A model generated the notes under the pieces. That model did no database searches and had not been told where the DNA came from. It worked only from the letters and a program-made list of their open reading frames with translations. Shown here in pieces: positions 1-9,087 of a DNA stretch of 25,767 nt. Position 1 is the first letter of the stretch; each line of letters opens with the position of its first letter. Made by a program: the position numbers and the translations under genes. The DNA is from JBEKJU01 sp050011095 (GTDB lineage: Bacteria; Desulfobacterota; Syntrophorhabdia; Syntrophorhabdales; WCHB1-27): positions 1 through 25,767 of the forward strand of contig JBEKJU010000024.1 of the NCBI GenBank assembly GCA_050011095.1. Direction: 5' to 3'.

Positions 1-2
1 GG

Positions 3-3000
3 CTGGGCGAGCCTACCGATATCCAGGCCAAGGCCTGGCCCGTGATCGCGGGGGGCGCTCACGCCCTGGTGACGGCCCCCACGGGGAGCGGCAAGACGCT
101 TACGGCCTTCCTCTGGGCGATAAACCAGCTCGCGACCGGCGCATGGGGGCCGGGGCAGACGCGCGTCCTCTACGTCTCACCCCTGAAGGCGCTCAATAAC
201 GACATCCGGCGGAATCTCACCACCCCGCTTGCGGCCCTTGCCGCCTATTTCCTGGAGGCAGGCGAATCGTTCCCGCGCATCCTCGTCCTCACGCGGAGCG
301 GCGATACCCCGGCCGGGGAACGGCGGCAGATGCTGAAGAGATCCCCGGAAATCCTCATCACCACGCCAGAGAGCCTGAATATCATCCTTAGCTCCCGGAG
401 CGGCCGGGCGATGTTTACGGGGGTCGCCACAATCATCCTGGATGAGATCCATGCCGTGGTCGGCACGAAAAGGGGGACGCACCTCATCACGGCCGTGGAA
501 CGCCTGGTCCGCCTCACGGGCGAGTTTCAGCGCATCGCCCTGTCCGCCACGGTAAGGCCCCTGGAGACGGTGGCCGGGTTCGTGGGCGGATACGCGCAGA
601 GGGGAGGTGCCCGCTCAGACCTCTATGAGAAGCGTCGGGTCGAGATCGTCCGGTCCGAGGACAAAAAGCGCTATGTAATCGATGTCCGCTTTCCCCAGGA
701 TGCCCGCGAGCGGCTTGTGGATGCCTCCTGGTGGCCGGTGCTCGTCGAGGCCTTCAAGAAGCTCATCAAGGCCCACCGCTCGACCCTGCTCTTTGTCAAC
801 AGCCGCAGGACGGCGGAGAAGGTGACGCGCCTCATCAACGAGGGTGAGCCTCAGGAACTGGCCTATGCTCACCACGGCTCGCTCTCCCGCGAGATCCGCC
901 TGGCCGTCGAGCAGCGGCTGAAAAACGGAGAGCTGAGGGCCATCGTCGCCACAAGCTCGCTGGAGCTGGGGATCGATATCGGCGACCTCGACCGGGTGAT
1001 CCTCATCCAGACCCCTCCCTCCATTTCCTCGGCGATCCAGCGCATCGGGCGCTCGGGCCACCGCGTGGGGGGCATGAGCCGGGGCCTGCTCTACCCCACC
1101 CACGGCCATGATTTCCTGAGCGCCGCCGTGATCGCGAAGGGCGTGGCGGACCAGGACATCGAATCGGTCAGCCCCATCGAGGCGCCCCTGGACGTCCTCG
1201 CCCAGGTGATCGTCTCCATGGTGGGCCTCGAAAGGTGGGACGTGGACGAGCTATTCGCCTTCATCAGGAAAGGCTACCCCTACCGCCATCTTTCGCGCAA
1301 GGCCTTCGACCTCGTCCTCTCCATGCTCGCGGGAAGGTACGCGGAGACATGGGTCAGGGAGCTGAAAGCCCGCATCTCCCTCGACAGGGTCGACAACACG
1401 GTCCGTGGCAAGGAAGGCGTGCAGCGGCTGATCTACCTGTCCGGCGGGACCATCCCGGACCGGGGATACTACGACCTGCGAATCGAGGAATCCCGCGCCA
1501 AGATCGGAGAGCTTGACGAGGAGTTCGTCTGGGAGCGGTCCATCGGAGAGACCTTCAGCCTCGGGGCGCATGTCTGGCGCATCCAAAAAATCACGTCCAA
1601 TGACGTGGAGGCGGTCCCGACAGAGGCCAAATCCGGCATCATTCCCTTCTGGAGGGCGGAAGACATGAGCCGGGATTTCCATTTCTCGGAGAAGATCCTC
1701 CTGTTTCTGGAGCGCTCGAACAGCCGCCTGGACGACCCGTCCCTGCGTGATGAACTCCTCCGCGACTATTTTCTGGACAATGGGGCTGCCAATGGGCTGA
1801 TCGGTTATCTCCGGCGGCAGCGGGAGGCGACCGGGACCGACCTTCCCCACCGCCACCATCTGCTGATCGAGCATTTTCAAGACCCCCTGAACACCTCGGA
1901 CATGAAGCAGGTGATACTCCACACCCTCTGGGGCGGCAAGGTCAACCGGCCCTTCGGTCTGGCCCTTCGGGCGGCCTGGGAGGAAAAATACCATTACCAC
2001 CTCGAAATCATCGAAAACAACGATTGCCTCCTGCTCATGCTCCCCCATGAGTTCTCCGCAGAAGCGATCTTCTCCCTGGTGACGCCGGAGAACCTGGAGC
2101 GGCTGCTGCGCGTGACCCTGGAGAAAAGCGCGTTCTTCGGGGCCAAATTCCGGGAAAACGCGGGCCGCGCGCTTCTGCTCCCGAGGGCGAACTTCAAGAA
2201 GCGCCTGCCCCTCTGGCTGAACCGGCTGCGCTCCAAAAAACTGATGGATGCCGTGCTTCAATATCCCGATTTTCCCATCCTTCTCGAGACGTGGCGCACC
2301 TGCCTGCGGGACGAGTTCGACCTGGGTTGCCTGCGGCAGCTTTTGGACGAGGTCCGGACAGGGCAAATAAGGCTGACCGAGGCGACGACGCAAGCGGCAT
2401 CCCCCTTTGCGGACGGCCTCGTCTGGAAGCAGACCAACACGTACATGTACGAAGACGACTTGCCCCTCTCGGGGAAGACCTCCCGAATGAGCGCGGAGCT
2501 TCTGAGGGAGGTTCTCTTTTCCCCTTCTTTAAGGCCCCGCATCCCCCGGAACCTGGTGCAAGACCTGGAGGCCAGGCTGCAGCGGACGGCGCCCGGATAT
2601 GCCCCCCGGTCGGCGGACGATCTTCTGGACTGGGCAAAGGAGCGCTCCCTCATCCCCACCCCTGAGTGGGAGGCGCTTTTGTCCGCCGCGGAGCGCGATC
2701 ATGCGCTGCCGGCGGCGGAAGCGGCTACCCCGGTAAGGTATAAGCTCCTCTCCATCCGGCTGCCCGGCGCATCCGTGCGGGTAATCTGCGCGCGCGAGTC
2801 TCTGGACCGGATAAGCCGGGCCTTCTCAATCCCGCCCGATAAGCGGGACAGCCGGGATGTAGTGACGGGGGAACCCCTGACTGATAGAGCGCCTCTATCC
2901 GCAAGAATCATTAGCGGGGGTAAGGGCGTGCCCCAGGGGGGAGACCAGGACGACCGAGCGCTTTCCGATCTCTTTCTCCAGTGGCTCTCCTTCTACGGGC

Positions 3001-4442
3001 CGGTCCCGAAGTCCTCCCTGAAAGGGGTGCTCGGTCTCGACGATGCCGCGGTCGATGAGCTTGTGGCCGGCCTTGTGGAGACCGGGGCGCTCATCTGCGA
3101 TCTCCTCACGGAATCGGCGGAAGGGCTGGAGGTCTGCGACCGGGAAAACCTGGAGATCCTCCTCCGGATGGCGAGGAGGGCGCGGCAGCCCTCCTTCAGG
3201 GCCCTGGGGCTGGACCATCTCCCCCTGTTTCTCGCCGCCTGGCAGGGGCTCGTAAAACCGGGCGAGACCGCTTCAGATCTGCAGGACAGCCTGGATCAGC
3301 TCTTCGGCTACCCGGGTGCGGCCGATGCCTGGGAGAAGCACATCCTGCCTGCCCGCATCTCGCCCTACTACGGCTCCTGGCTGGACAATTTGATGCAGGG
3401 AAGCGGCATGATGTGGTTCGGATGCGGGAGCAAGCGGCTCAGTTTCGCCTTCGCCGATGACCTGGAGCTTTTCCTTGCGCAGGGCGGCAGTCATGATGCG
3501 GAAAAGGCGGAAGACGACGCCCTGCCGGACGAGCTTTCAGGCCTCTTTCCAGGGCGGATGGGACGGTACACCTTGCCGGATATTGTCCGGTTTTCAAAAT
3601 CGGACAGCCGTGCCGTGACCAGGAAGCTCTGGGACCTTGCGTGGCGGGGGCTTGTGGCCAACGACACCTTCGCGGCCCTGCGCCAGGTGATCCTGACGGA
3701 CTTCGCCGCAGCCGATTTGAAAAGCGGGCGACGCAGGCCTATTCGACCGGGGCACAACCGGTGGGGCGCTGCACAGCCTTTTCCGGGCAACTGGTATGTT
3801 CTCGACAGGCAAGGCGTGGAAAGGGATTCCATCGACGAGGCCGAGTTGGTCAAAGACCGTGTCCGCCAGCTCTTCAGACGCTACGGCATCCTCTTCCGCG
3901 AGCTTGTCGCCTTCGAGCTGCCGCTCTTCCAGTGGGCCGCGATCTTTAAGGCGCTCAGGCTCATGGAGCTTTCCGGAGAAATCCTCTCGGGCCACTTTTT
4001 CGAGGACATTCCCGGCATTCAGTTCATCTCCCATGAGGCGTACCGGTTCCTGAAAGAACCACTTCCCGATGATCGGATCTACTGGATAAACGCCGCTGAC
4101 CCGGCCTCACTGTGCGGCATCAGGCTGGATTCCCTGAAGGGTCTCTTCCCCAGCCGCATCCCTTCGACCCACCTGGTCTATCACGGTAAAAGACGCGTGG
4201 TCGTCTCACGCCGGAACGGAAGTGCCCTCAATTTTCATGTTCCGTCCGATGACCCGCGGATATTCGACTATCTCTCCTTTTTCAAGGTGCTCCTGGCGCG
4301 GGAATTCAACCCCGAGAAGATCATCACGGTAGAGACGATCAATGGAAAACCTGCGCCGGATAGTGATTATGCCCGGCCAATGAAAAAATTCGGCTTCTCC
4401 GGAGGTTACAGGGGATTGGAACTGGCGAGGAGATATTCATAA
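3..4442 (+). CDS. lhr: Lhr-type large superfamily 2 helicase, 5'-truncated by the window edge
   Basis: ATP-dependent DEAD/DEAH helicase of the Lhr (large helicase-related) family, thought to act in DNA repair or nucleic-acid remodelling in the cytoplasm. The frame is open from base 3, and the Q-motif-like stretch (PTDIQAKAWP) lies before the first possible internal start at 42, so the true start is upstream of the window. Counting from base 42, motif I (APTGSGKT) is near residue 12, motif II (DEIH) near 134, motif III (LSAT) near 167, motif V (ATSSLELGIDIGDLD) near 303 and motif VI (QRIGRSGHR) near 333. About 1,000 further residues follow, including the Lhr-type stretch GLVWKQTNTYMYEDDLPL. 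The visible length of about 1,480 aa fits the long Lhr class (E. coli Lhr is about 1,540 aa). The stop TAA is at 4440-4442. The next gene on the same strand starts about 100 bases later and shows no functional link. The family call is secure; the biological role is not known here. Confidence 0.93.
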   Translation: MGEPTDIQAKAWPVIAGGAHALVTAPTGSGKTLTAFLWAINQLATGAWGPGQTRVLYVSPLKALNNDIRRNLTTPLAALAAYFLEAGESFPRILVLTRSGDTPAGERRQMLKRSPEILITTPESLNIILSSRSGRAMFTGVATIILDEIHAVVGTKRGTHLITAVERLVRLTGEFQRIALSATVRPLETVAGFVGGYAQRGGARSDLYEKRRVEIVRSEDKKRYVIDVRFPQDARERLVDASWWPVLVEAFKKLIKAHRSTLLFVNSRRTAEKVTRLINEGEPQELAYAHHGSLSREIRLAVEQRLKNGELRAIVATSSLELGIDIGDLDRVILIQTPPSISSAIQRIGRSGHRVGGMSRGLLYPTHGHDFLSAAVIAKGVADQDIESVSPIEAPLDVLAQVIVSMVGLERWDVDELFAFIRKGYPYRHLSRKAFDLVLSMLAGRYAETWVRELKARISLDRVDNTVRGKEGVQRLIYLSGGTIPDRGYYDLRIEESRAKIGELDEEFVWERSIGETFSLGAHVWRIQKITSNDVEAVPTEAKSGIIPFWRAEDMSRDFHFSEKILLFLERSNSRLDDPSLRDELLRDYFLDNGAANGLIGYLRRQREATGTDLPHRHHLLIEHFQDPLNTSDMKQVILHTLWGGKVNRPFGLALRAAWEEKYHYHLEIIENNDCLLLMLPHEFSAEAIFSLVTPENLERLLRVTLEKSAFFGAKFRENAGRALLLPRANFKKRLPLWLNRLRSKKLMDAVLQYPDFPILLETWRTCLRDEFDLGCLRQLLDEVRTGQIRLTEATTQAASPFADGLVWKQTNTYMYEDDLPLSGKTSRMSAELLREVLFSPSLRPRIPRNLVQDLEARLQRTAPGYAPRSADDLLDWAKERSLIPTPEWEALLSAAERDHALPAAEAATPVRYKLLSIRLPGASVRVICARESLDRISRAFSIPPDKRDSRDVVTGEPLTDRAPLSARIISGGKGVPQGGDQDDRALSDLFLQWLSFYGPVPKSSLKGVLGLDDAAVDELVAGLVETGALICDLLTESAEGLEVCDRENLEILLRMARRARQPSFRALGLDHLPLFLAAWQGLVKPGETASDLQDSLDQLFGYPGAADAWEKHILPARISPYYGSWLDNLMQGSGMMWFGCGSKRLSFAFADDLELFLAQGGSHDAEKAEDDALPDELSGLFPGRMGRYTLPDIVRFSKSDSRAVTRKLWDLAWRGLVANDTFAALRQVILTDFAAADLKSGRRRPIRPGHNRWGAAQPFPGNWYVLDRQGVERDSIDEAELVKDRVRQLFRRYGILFRELVAFELPLFQWAAIFKALRLMELSGEILSGHFFEDIPGIQFISHEAYRFLKEPLPDDRIYWINAADPASLCGIRLDSLKGLFPSRIPSTHLVYHGKRRVVVSRRNGSALNFHVPSDDPRIFDYLSFFKVLLAREFNPEKIITVETINGKPAPDSDYARPMKKFGFSGGYRGLELARRYS

Positions 4443-4540
4443 TATCATTTTCTTGTTGATTCCGGACCGGGGCGGCTGATTCACTCTCCCGACCAAATTT
4501 GATGATCCTACTGGATTTTGCTTTCCCGACTAGGTATGCT

Positions 4541-5878
4541 ATGGTGAAGAACGTGGAACCACAAATCATTCCCCGGAAGGAACACCGCATATCACGAAAG
4601 CAGATAAGCCCTAATGCCCTGCTTACGCTCTACCGGCTCCAGGCACACGGCTTCATCGCCTACCTGGTAGGTGGATGTGTCCGCGACCTGCTCCTGGGGC
4701 GGATTCCCAAGGACTTCGACATAGCCACGAACTCCACGCCCGGCCAGATCAAGCGGCTGTTTCGCAACTGCCGTCTCATAGGTCGCCGTTTCAGGCTGGC
4801 CCATCTCCATTTTCAGGATGAAATCGTGGAGGTATCGACGTTCCGAGGGGCCGCTGTCCCTTCCGACAACGGGGACACGGGGGAGACAGGCCACAATAAA
4901 CGTCCCCGCCATGTTAAGGACGAGGACGGAATGGTTCTCGTGGATAACGTCTTCGGAACGCCGGAGGAGGACGCCCTTCGCCGTGACTTCACCATCAACG
5001 CCCTCGCCTACAATATTGCACATTCTTCAGTTATTGATTACAGCAACGGACTGAACGACCTGAAGCAGCGTCTCATTCGTCCCATCGGCGACCCTCGCGT
5101 CCGGTTTACGGAAGACCCCGTGAGAATGCTCCGCGCTGTCCGGTTTGCCGCATCCTGTGATTTTGCTATAGAACCCGCTGCCTGGGAAAACCTCTGCGAG
5201 CTTTCCCCGACCATCTCCCGCGTCTCACCGGCAAGGCTGTATGAGGAGATACAGAAACTCTTCCTCCTTGGATATGCCCGGCCGGTTTTCAGCCTTCTGG
5301 AGAAGAGCGGGCTCCTTGCCGCCCTTTTCCCCGGCCTCGGTCATTGGGTCCATGGAAACGGCCATCGCCTGGCATTGCTGGACGCAAACCTCGAACGCCT
5401 CGATCGGCTGCATCAAAGCGACACATCGGCATCACCTGCGCTCTTCCTGGCAGCACTTTTCGGCCCCAGTATAGAGGAGGAGGCGCTCGCACGACACCGT
5501 GACGGCATTCCGCTCCAGCAGGCGCTCGATGCCGCATGCATCATGTTCGTCAAGGAATTCTGCAAGACCGTCTCCATTCCGGGACGGGTCGGCGACCGGC
5601 TGCGCACCATCCTCGCCCTCCAGGCCTCCCTGCGCAGAATGCCCCCGCGACGGCCCGCGTCCGTTGTCTCCAGGCCTGAATTCAAAGAAGCCCTGGCGTA
5701 TCTCCGTCTTGGGGCGGAGACGAGAAGGGAGCATCGAGCCCCTCTGGAATGGTGGGACGCCTTCCTTTTGGAAGCCCCTTCCGTAACCGGTCAGGAACCG
5801 CCGGGCAACGAAGAAGCCCCCACCATAGTACGAAGAAGGAGGCGGCGTAGACGTCGCGCCCGCCACACTACCGTCTGA
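4541..5878 (+). CDS. pcnB: Poly(A) polymerase I (PcnB-type nucleotidyltransferase)
   Basis: Adds A-tails to RNA 3' ends, which promotes RNA decay. The N-terminal nucleotidyltransferase core has LVGGCVRDLLLG followed by the catalytic DFD in PKDFDIATNSTP. The stretch GRRFRLAHLHF matches the signature that separates bacterial poly(A) polymerases from CCA-adding enzymes. The RNA-binding region contains the typical RRDFTINALAYN and EDPVRMLRAVRFAA blocks. The C-terminus is an arginine run, as in E. coli PAP I. The start is uncertain: ATG at 4541 is chosen because family similarity begins just after it, but TTG 4499, ATG 4502 and GTG 4553 are in the same frame and none has a convincing ribosome-binding site. 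A TATGCT hexamer at 4535-4540 could be a -10 element; if so, translation would start at GTG 4553. The product is about 445 aa, normal for the family. The gene is convergent with the minus-strand operon that ends at 6072. Confidence 0.9.
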   Translation: MVKNVEPQIIPRKEHRISRKQISPNALLTLYRLQAHGFIAYLVGGCVRDLLLGRIPKDFDIATNSTPGQIKRLFRNCRLIGRRFRLAHLHFQDEIVEVSTFRGAAVPSDNGDTGETGHNKRPRHVKDEDGMVLVDNVFGTPEEDALRRDFTINALAYNIAHSSVIDYSNGLNDLKQRLIRPIGDPRVRFTEDPVRMLRAVRFAASCDFAIEPAAWENLCELSPTISRVSPARLYEEIQKLFLLGYARPVFSLLEKSGLLAALFPGLGHWVHGNGHRLALLDANLERLDRLHQSDTSASPALFLAALFGPSIEEEALARHRDGIPLQQALDAACIMFVKEFCKTVSIPGRVGDRLRTILALQASLRRMPPRRPASVVSRPEFKEALAYLRLGAETRREHRAPLEWWDAFLLEAPSVTGQEPPGNEEAPTIVRRRRRRRRRARHTTV

Positions 5879-5907
5879 TCGAAAAGAGATATGGTCCGTT
5901 ATTCCTG

Positions 5908-6014
5908 GATTACGTCGGAAGGGATGCGTAGCATCCCGTCGATGGTGCTTGCCTGCGCGGAGTTCAACCGACCTGTCGGTGGACAGGTCGGTTGAACACA
6001 CGACGATTACGTCG
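5908..6014. repeat. Palindrome-rich block between convergent genes, bounded by a 10-nt direct repeat
   Basis: The 10-mer GATTACGTCG occurs at 5908-5917 and again at 6005-6014. Between the copies lie two perfect hairpins: a 7-bp stem with a 3-nt loop at 5921-5937 (GGGATGC/GCATCCC), and a 16-bp stem with a 4-nt loop at 5962-5997 (left arm GTTCAACCGACCTGTC). A third small hairpin at 6000-6015 overlaps the second direct repeat. The block sits between two converging genes, so it may act as a bidirectional transcription stop. The flanking direct repeats also allow a small inserted element with a target-site duplication. Neither function is proven. Confidence 0.6.
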
Positions 6015-6020
6015 TCTTTC

Positions 6021-6062
6021 TTTCCCCTTTCCCTTTTTCACTTTCCCCTTTCCCTTTTTCAC
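6021..6062. repeat. Two perfect 21-nt polypyrimidine tandem repeats
   Basis: The unit TTTCCCCTTTCCC followed by TTTTTCAC occurs twice, back to back (6021-6041 and 6042-6062), and then runs into more T-rich sequence just before the stop codon of the converging minus-strand gene at 6072. The plus-strand T-richness after the hairpins at 5962-6015 could help terminate pcnB transcription. Repeats of this kind also vary by slippage. Confidence 0.7.
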
Positions 6063-6071
6063 TTTTTCTTA

Positions 6072-7136
6072 TTACTTGGCTCTCACCCCCATGATCAGCC
6101 GGTCGAGTATGTGCCCCATGGCATCCTGCTTCTTTTCAGTTCTTGCGGTCACCTCTTTCTTGCTCCAGACCGATTCCGGCCTCACCTGCAGAATGATGAT
6201 GCTTTCAGGAAAGGACATATCGGCGTCTATGCCGAATTCTATGTCATAGGCCTTCCCGTAGTAGTCTTCGATCCCCTTCCCGATGCGGGCGAGCTCAAGC
6301 ATTTCCTGTCGCGACAGGCACGATACGCACCTTTTTTCCTCCGGTACCTGCGCTTGCACGATATCACTCCCATTTTCCCTGTAGACGCACTGGATCTCCT
6401 TGCTCCCTACCGTCGTCTTGATGGGCTCCATGGTGATCTTGTCGATGAGATACGTGTCGGGAGTGACGATGCCGCTCACCACCGCCTCGCCGAGACCATA
6501 ACTTGCGTCGATGGAAATCTTCGACGGGTCGCCGTTCACCGGATTGATGGTGAAGATGATCCCCGACACCTTCGAATTGACCATCTTCGGAACCCCGACG
6601 CCTATGTTGAACAGGAAGGGCATGCCTTTGTTCATGCGGTACATGATGGCCTCGGTGTTATAGGCGCTCGACCAGCACTTCCTCACATAGTCGATGAAGT
6701 CCCTCTCCCCGCAGATATTGAGATACGTCTCCATCTGGCCGGGCATCGATACAGAGCCGCTGCTCCTCACGGCGACGGGACACCTGGTCATGGGGAACCT
6801 GGCGAGGAGTTTCCTGTAATCGGAAAGGAGCGCATTCTCCAGGTCTCCCGGCAGGTCTGTACTCTCGATCAACCTCATGGCAAAGTCACTTGCGTCTTTT
6901 GCCGTCTCGTATGGCACCTCTCCGAGGTCGGGCAGCCGCTTCTCCAGTTCCGCCTTGATGCCCGTATCACTGATGAATCTGTCGTTCGCATGGATGGTGA
7001 CGGCAAATCCCGGGGCGACCGGTATTCCGGCTTTTATCATCTCTCCCAGATTGGCGTTCTTCTTGCCTACGAGGGGAAAATCGTTTCCCTCCATTTCCTC
7101 ATACCAGATTGTCAACCGTTTCGTTTTGTCTGTCAT
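6072..7136 (-). CDS. PEP-synthase N-terminal (ATP-grasp) subunit, phenylphosphate synthase beta-like
   Basis: A 354-aa stand-alone version of the PPDK/PEP-synthase N-terminal nucleotide-binding domain. It would bind ATP and pass the beta-phosphate to the histidine of the partner subunit encoded just upstream. Visible family blocks are LVGKKNANLGEMIKAGIPV near the N-terminus, AVRSSGSVSMPGQMETYLNI in the ATP-grasp region near residues 120-140, INPVNGDPSKISIDASYGLG followed by EAVVSGIVTPDTYLID mid-protein, and IILQVRPESVW near the C-terminus. The length matches the roughly 40-kDa second protein of the Thauera phenylphosphate synthase. It is the last gene of the operon, 79 bases after the 613-aa gene. 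A GGGGGAG Shine-Dalgarno precedes ATG 7136. The domain call is firm. Phenol as the substrate is inferred from the split architecture and the partner; another small alcohol or phenolic acceptor is possible. Confidence 0.85.
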   Translation of the reverse strand: MTDKTKRLTIWYEEMEGNDFPLVGKKNANLGEMIKAGIPVAPGFAVTIHANDRFISDTGIKAELEKRLPDLGEVPYETAKDASDFAMRLIESTDLPGDLENALLSDYRKLLARFPMTRCPVAVRSSGSVSMPGQMETYLNICGERDFIDYVRKCWSSAYNTEAIMYRMNKGMPFLFNIGVGVPKMVNSKVSGIIFTINPVNGDPSKISIDASYGLGEAVVSGIVTPDTYLIDKITMEPIKTTVGSKEIQCVYRENGSDIVQAQVPEEKRCVSCLSRQEMLELARIGKGIEDYYGKAYDIEFGIDADMSFPESIIILQVRPESVWSKKEVTARTEKKQDAMGHILDRLIMGVRAK

Positions 7137-7167
7137 GGCGTTGTCTCCCCCTCTTGCTTGTGGATAT

Positions 7168-7194
7168 GGGGACCTGCCTGACGGCAGGCCCCCC
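7168..7194 (-). promoter_or_regulatory. GC-rich hairpin between the 613-aa and 354-aa genes
   Basis: On the minus-strand transcript an 11-bp stem, with one G-U pair, and a 4-nt loop forms between the two PEP-synthase-like genes (arms at 7168-7178 and 7183-7193 of the plus strand). No T-run follows in the direction of transcription, so a full terminator is unlikely. Protection against RNA decay, or tuning of subunit ratio, is more plausible. The structure is read directly; the role is inferred. Confidence 0.5.
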
Positions 7195-7215
7195 GCACAT
7201 CAAGGGTATATTATA

Positions 7216-9057
7216 TCATTTTGCCCGCTCCAATATCGTCACGAGCCCGGTATCCCCATCAAGCCGTATAAGGTCGCCCGTCTTGATGACGTGGCTGGCC
7301 TTGCCCGTTCCCACAACCGTCGGTAGGCCGTATTCCCTGCACACAATCGCCGCGTGGCACATAGGTCCGCCCACGTCGGTGACACAGCCCGCGATCTTCA
7401 CAAAAGCGGGCGCCCAGCTCGGCGATGTCGTCGTCGCCACGAGTATCTCGCCTTCCTTGAGGTCCGCAAGCTCCTCCACATTCTTCAGCACCCTCGCCCT
7501 GCCTTCGGCGACACCGGAAGAACCAGGAGAACCCTGGATTTCATTCGTCGACTTATCGTCCGATGAACCGGCCAGCCAGGTCTTTAGCACCTCGGTCGTC
7601 ACACCCCACTGGACGATCGTGAAAGGTTCGGTGACAATCTCAGGCGGCGTGCCTAGCGCGGGAGGCGGCGTCCATTCCTTGAATTTCTTGTAAACCCCCT
7701 TTCTCCATTCGATCTCTTTCGGCCAGTACGAGGGCCCCCTTGCCTTTACGCCGGTCGCCCATGACGTCACGTAATCCCACAAGGCCTGCTTGATCTCGTC
7801 GCGTCTCAGGTACCATATATCCTCGTCGCCATTTTCGACGAAACCGGCATGTTCGAGGATCTTGCCCACCTGCCGCACCTTGCCCCAGAATACGCTATGG
7901 AACCAGTGCTCGACGTAGAAGGTGTGGTCTTCCGCATAGGGGAGCACGAGGCGGGCGATGGCCAGACACTGATCGAAGGCCTCCCTGTCCGTGTCGGTCT
8001 TTATGAGCTTCCTGTATTCACCGGCGATCCTGTCCCGCTCTTTCAGGACCTGCCCGGTCGGTCTTCCGATCTCTTTGCCGGATTGGAGGGTCTTGATGTT
8101 CGTCCGGATCGCTTCGAAGGGAATGTTGAGGTCGTCGTTCCAGCTTTTGTGCGTATGGTACCAGCCTGTGCCCGTCGAGATGTAGAACCAGGGATATCTC
8201 GCCTTTTCCAGTTCCTTGAGCCATTCTTTTCCCTTGGGGACCTTGTCCAGCTCTTTCATCAGCTCGTCTGCCTTCAGGGGCTTCAGGAAGATATCCGCGA
8301 GGCCCTCTTCGAGGGCGAGCTTCGCCAGTCTGATCAACTCGGCATCCGGCCTGAAGAGGATCGCCTCGATGCCTGCCGACATCTTCACCAGGGTCGATAT
8401 GGGAACACCGGGGAAAATGTCGTTGGCCGTGCTGAAAAAGGTCACCTGGGCGACGTAGGCGAGGTTCAGGAACTCGAAATGATACTGCCAGCACAAAAGG
8501 CCGATATTGATGAGGTCGTCGTACCGCTTCAGCAGCTCAAAGCCGCTCCCCTTTCCGACGCCCTCTTTGATGACGCTTATATCCTCCATTTCCGGCAGGT
8601 CCGTGAAGGTCATCGCTTCAAGCTGCTCGAGGACGCCGGTCATCTTCTTCTTCCAGTTTTCGTAGAGCCTGTCCCAGTTCTGATAGTAGTATCCCGCACG
8701 CTCCGCGAAGTGGGGCACCCTTTTCGGAATGTCGTCGGGGTTGGCAACAGGGACGGGGCTGATGTAAACGTAACCATTCACGATCCGGTGATCGATGCCG
8801 AGGGCAGGGGGAACAATCCAATGGCGCGTGTTGTACTGTGAGAGCGCCATGGACCAGGCCTCGTCCCAGATGAGATCGAACGGATAGTGAGGATCAGGAT
8901 AGTGGAGGCCGTCGTAGAACCAGATCTGATCGCTTTCAAACTTGGCCCTCTCCGGGTCCTCCCTGGAGAAGAAATACTGGTACGGATAAAGTTTCTCCCA
9001 GCCTTCGGTGCCGGGGATCATCGGAACATCGTGTGGATCCATGAATTTGTTGGCCAT
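7216..9057 (-). CDS. Phosphohistidine-domain subunit of a split PEP-synthase-like enzyme, phenylphosphate synthase alpha-like
   Basis: A 613-aa protein whose last 100 residues are a PEP-utilising mobile domain. The motif TDVGGPMCHAAIVCREYG places the phospho-accepting histidine at about residue 568. As I recall, the phosphorylated residue reported for the first Thauera phenylphosphate synthase protein is His569, and that protein is about 70 kDa, so both length and position agree. Residues 1-500 are not classical PEP synthase. They are rich in Trp and Tyr (for example IPGTEGWEKLYPYQYFF and DQIWFYDGLHYPDPHYPFD), as expected for a dedicated acceptor-binding part. The proposed reaction is ATP + H2O + acceptor to phosphorylated acceptor + AMP + Pi, through a phosphohistidine. 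It lies 30 bases after the 215-aa gene and 79 bases before the ATP-binding subunit. The start ATG 9057 follows a GGGGGGA ribosome-binding site. No UbiD-type carboxylase is in view, so the phenol assignment stays provisional. Confidence 0.82.
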   Translation of the reverse strand: MANKFMDPHDVPMIPGTEGWEKLYPYQYFFSREDPERAKFESDQIWFYDGLHYPDPHYPFDLIWDEAWSMALSQYNTRHWIVPPALGIDHRIVNGYVYISPVPVANPDDIPKRVPHFAERAGYYYQNWDRLYENWKKKMTGVLEQLEAMTFTDLPEMEDISVIKEGVGKGSGFELLKRYDDLINIGLLCWQYHFEFLNLAYVAQVTFFSTANDIFPGVPISTLVKMSAGIEAILFRPDAELIRLAKLALEEGLADIFLKPLKADELMKELDKVPKGKEWLKELEKARYPWFYISTGTGWYHTHKSWNDDLNIPFEAIRTNIKTLQSGKEIGRPTGQVLKERDRIAGEYRKLIKTDTDREAFDQCLAIARLVLPYAEDHTFYVEHWFHSVFWGKVRQVGKILEHAGFVENGDEDIWYLRRDEIKQALWDYVTSWATGVKARGPSYWPKEIEWRKGVYKKFKEWTPPPALGTPPEIVTEPFTIVQWGVTTEVLKTWLAGSSDDKSTNEIQGSPGSSGVAEGRARVLKNVEELADLKEGEILVATTTSPSWAPAFVKIAGCVTDVGGPMCHAAIVCREYGLPTVVGTGKASHVIKTGDLIRLDGDTGLVTILERAK

Positions 9058-9087
9058 AGATTTCCCCCCATCGTTATATTTGATCTT

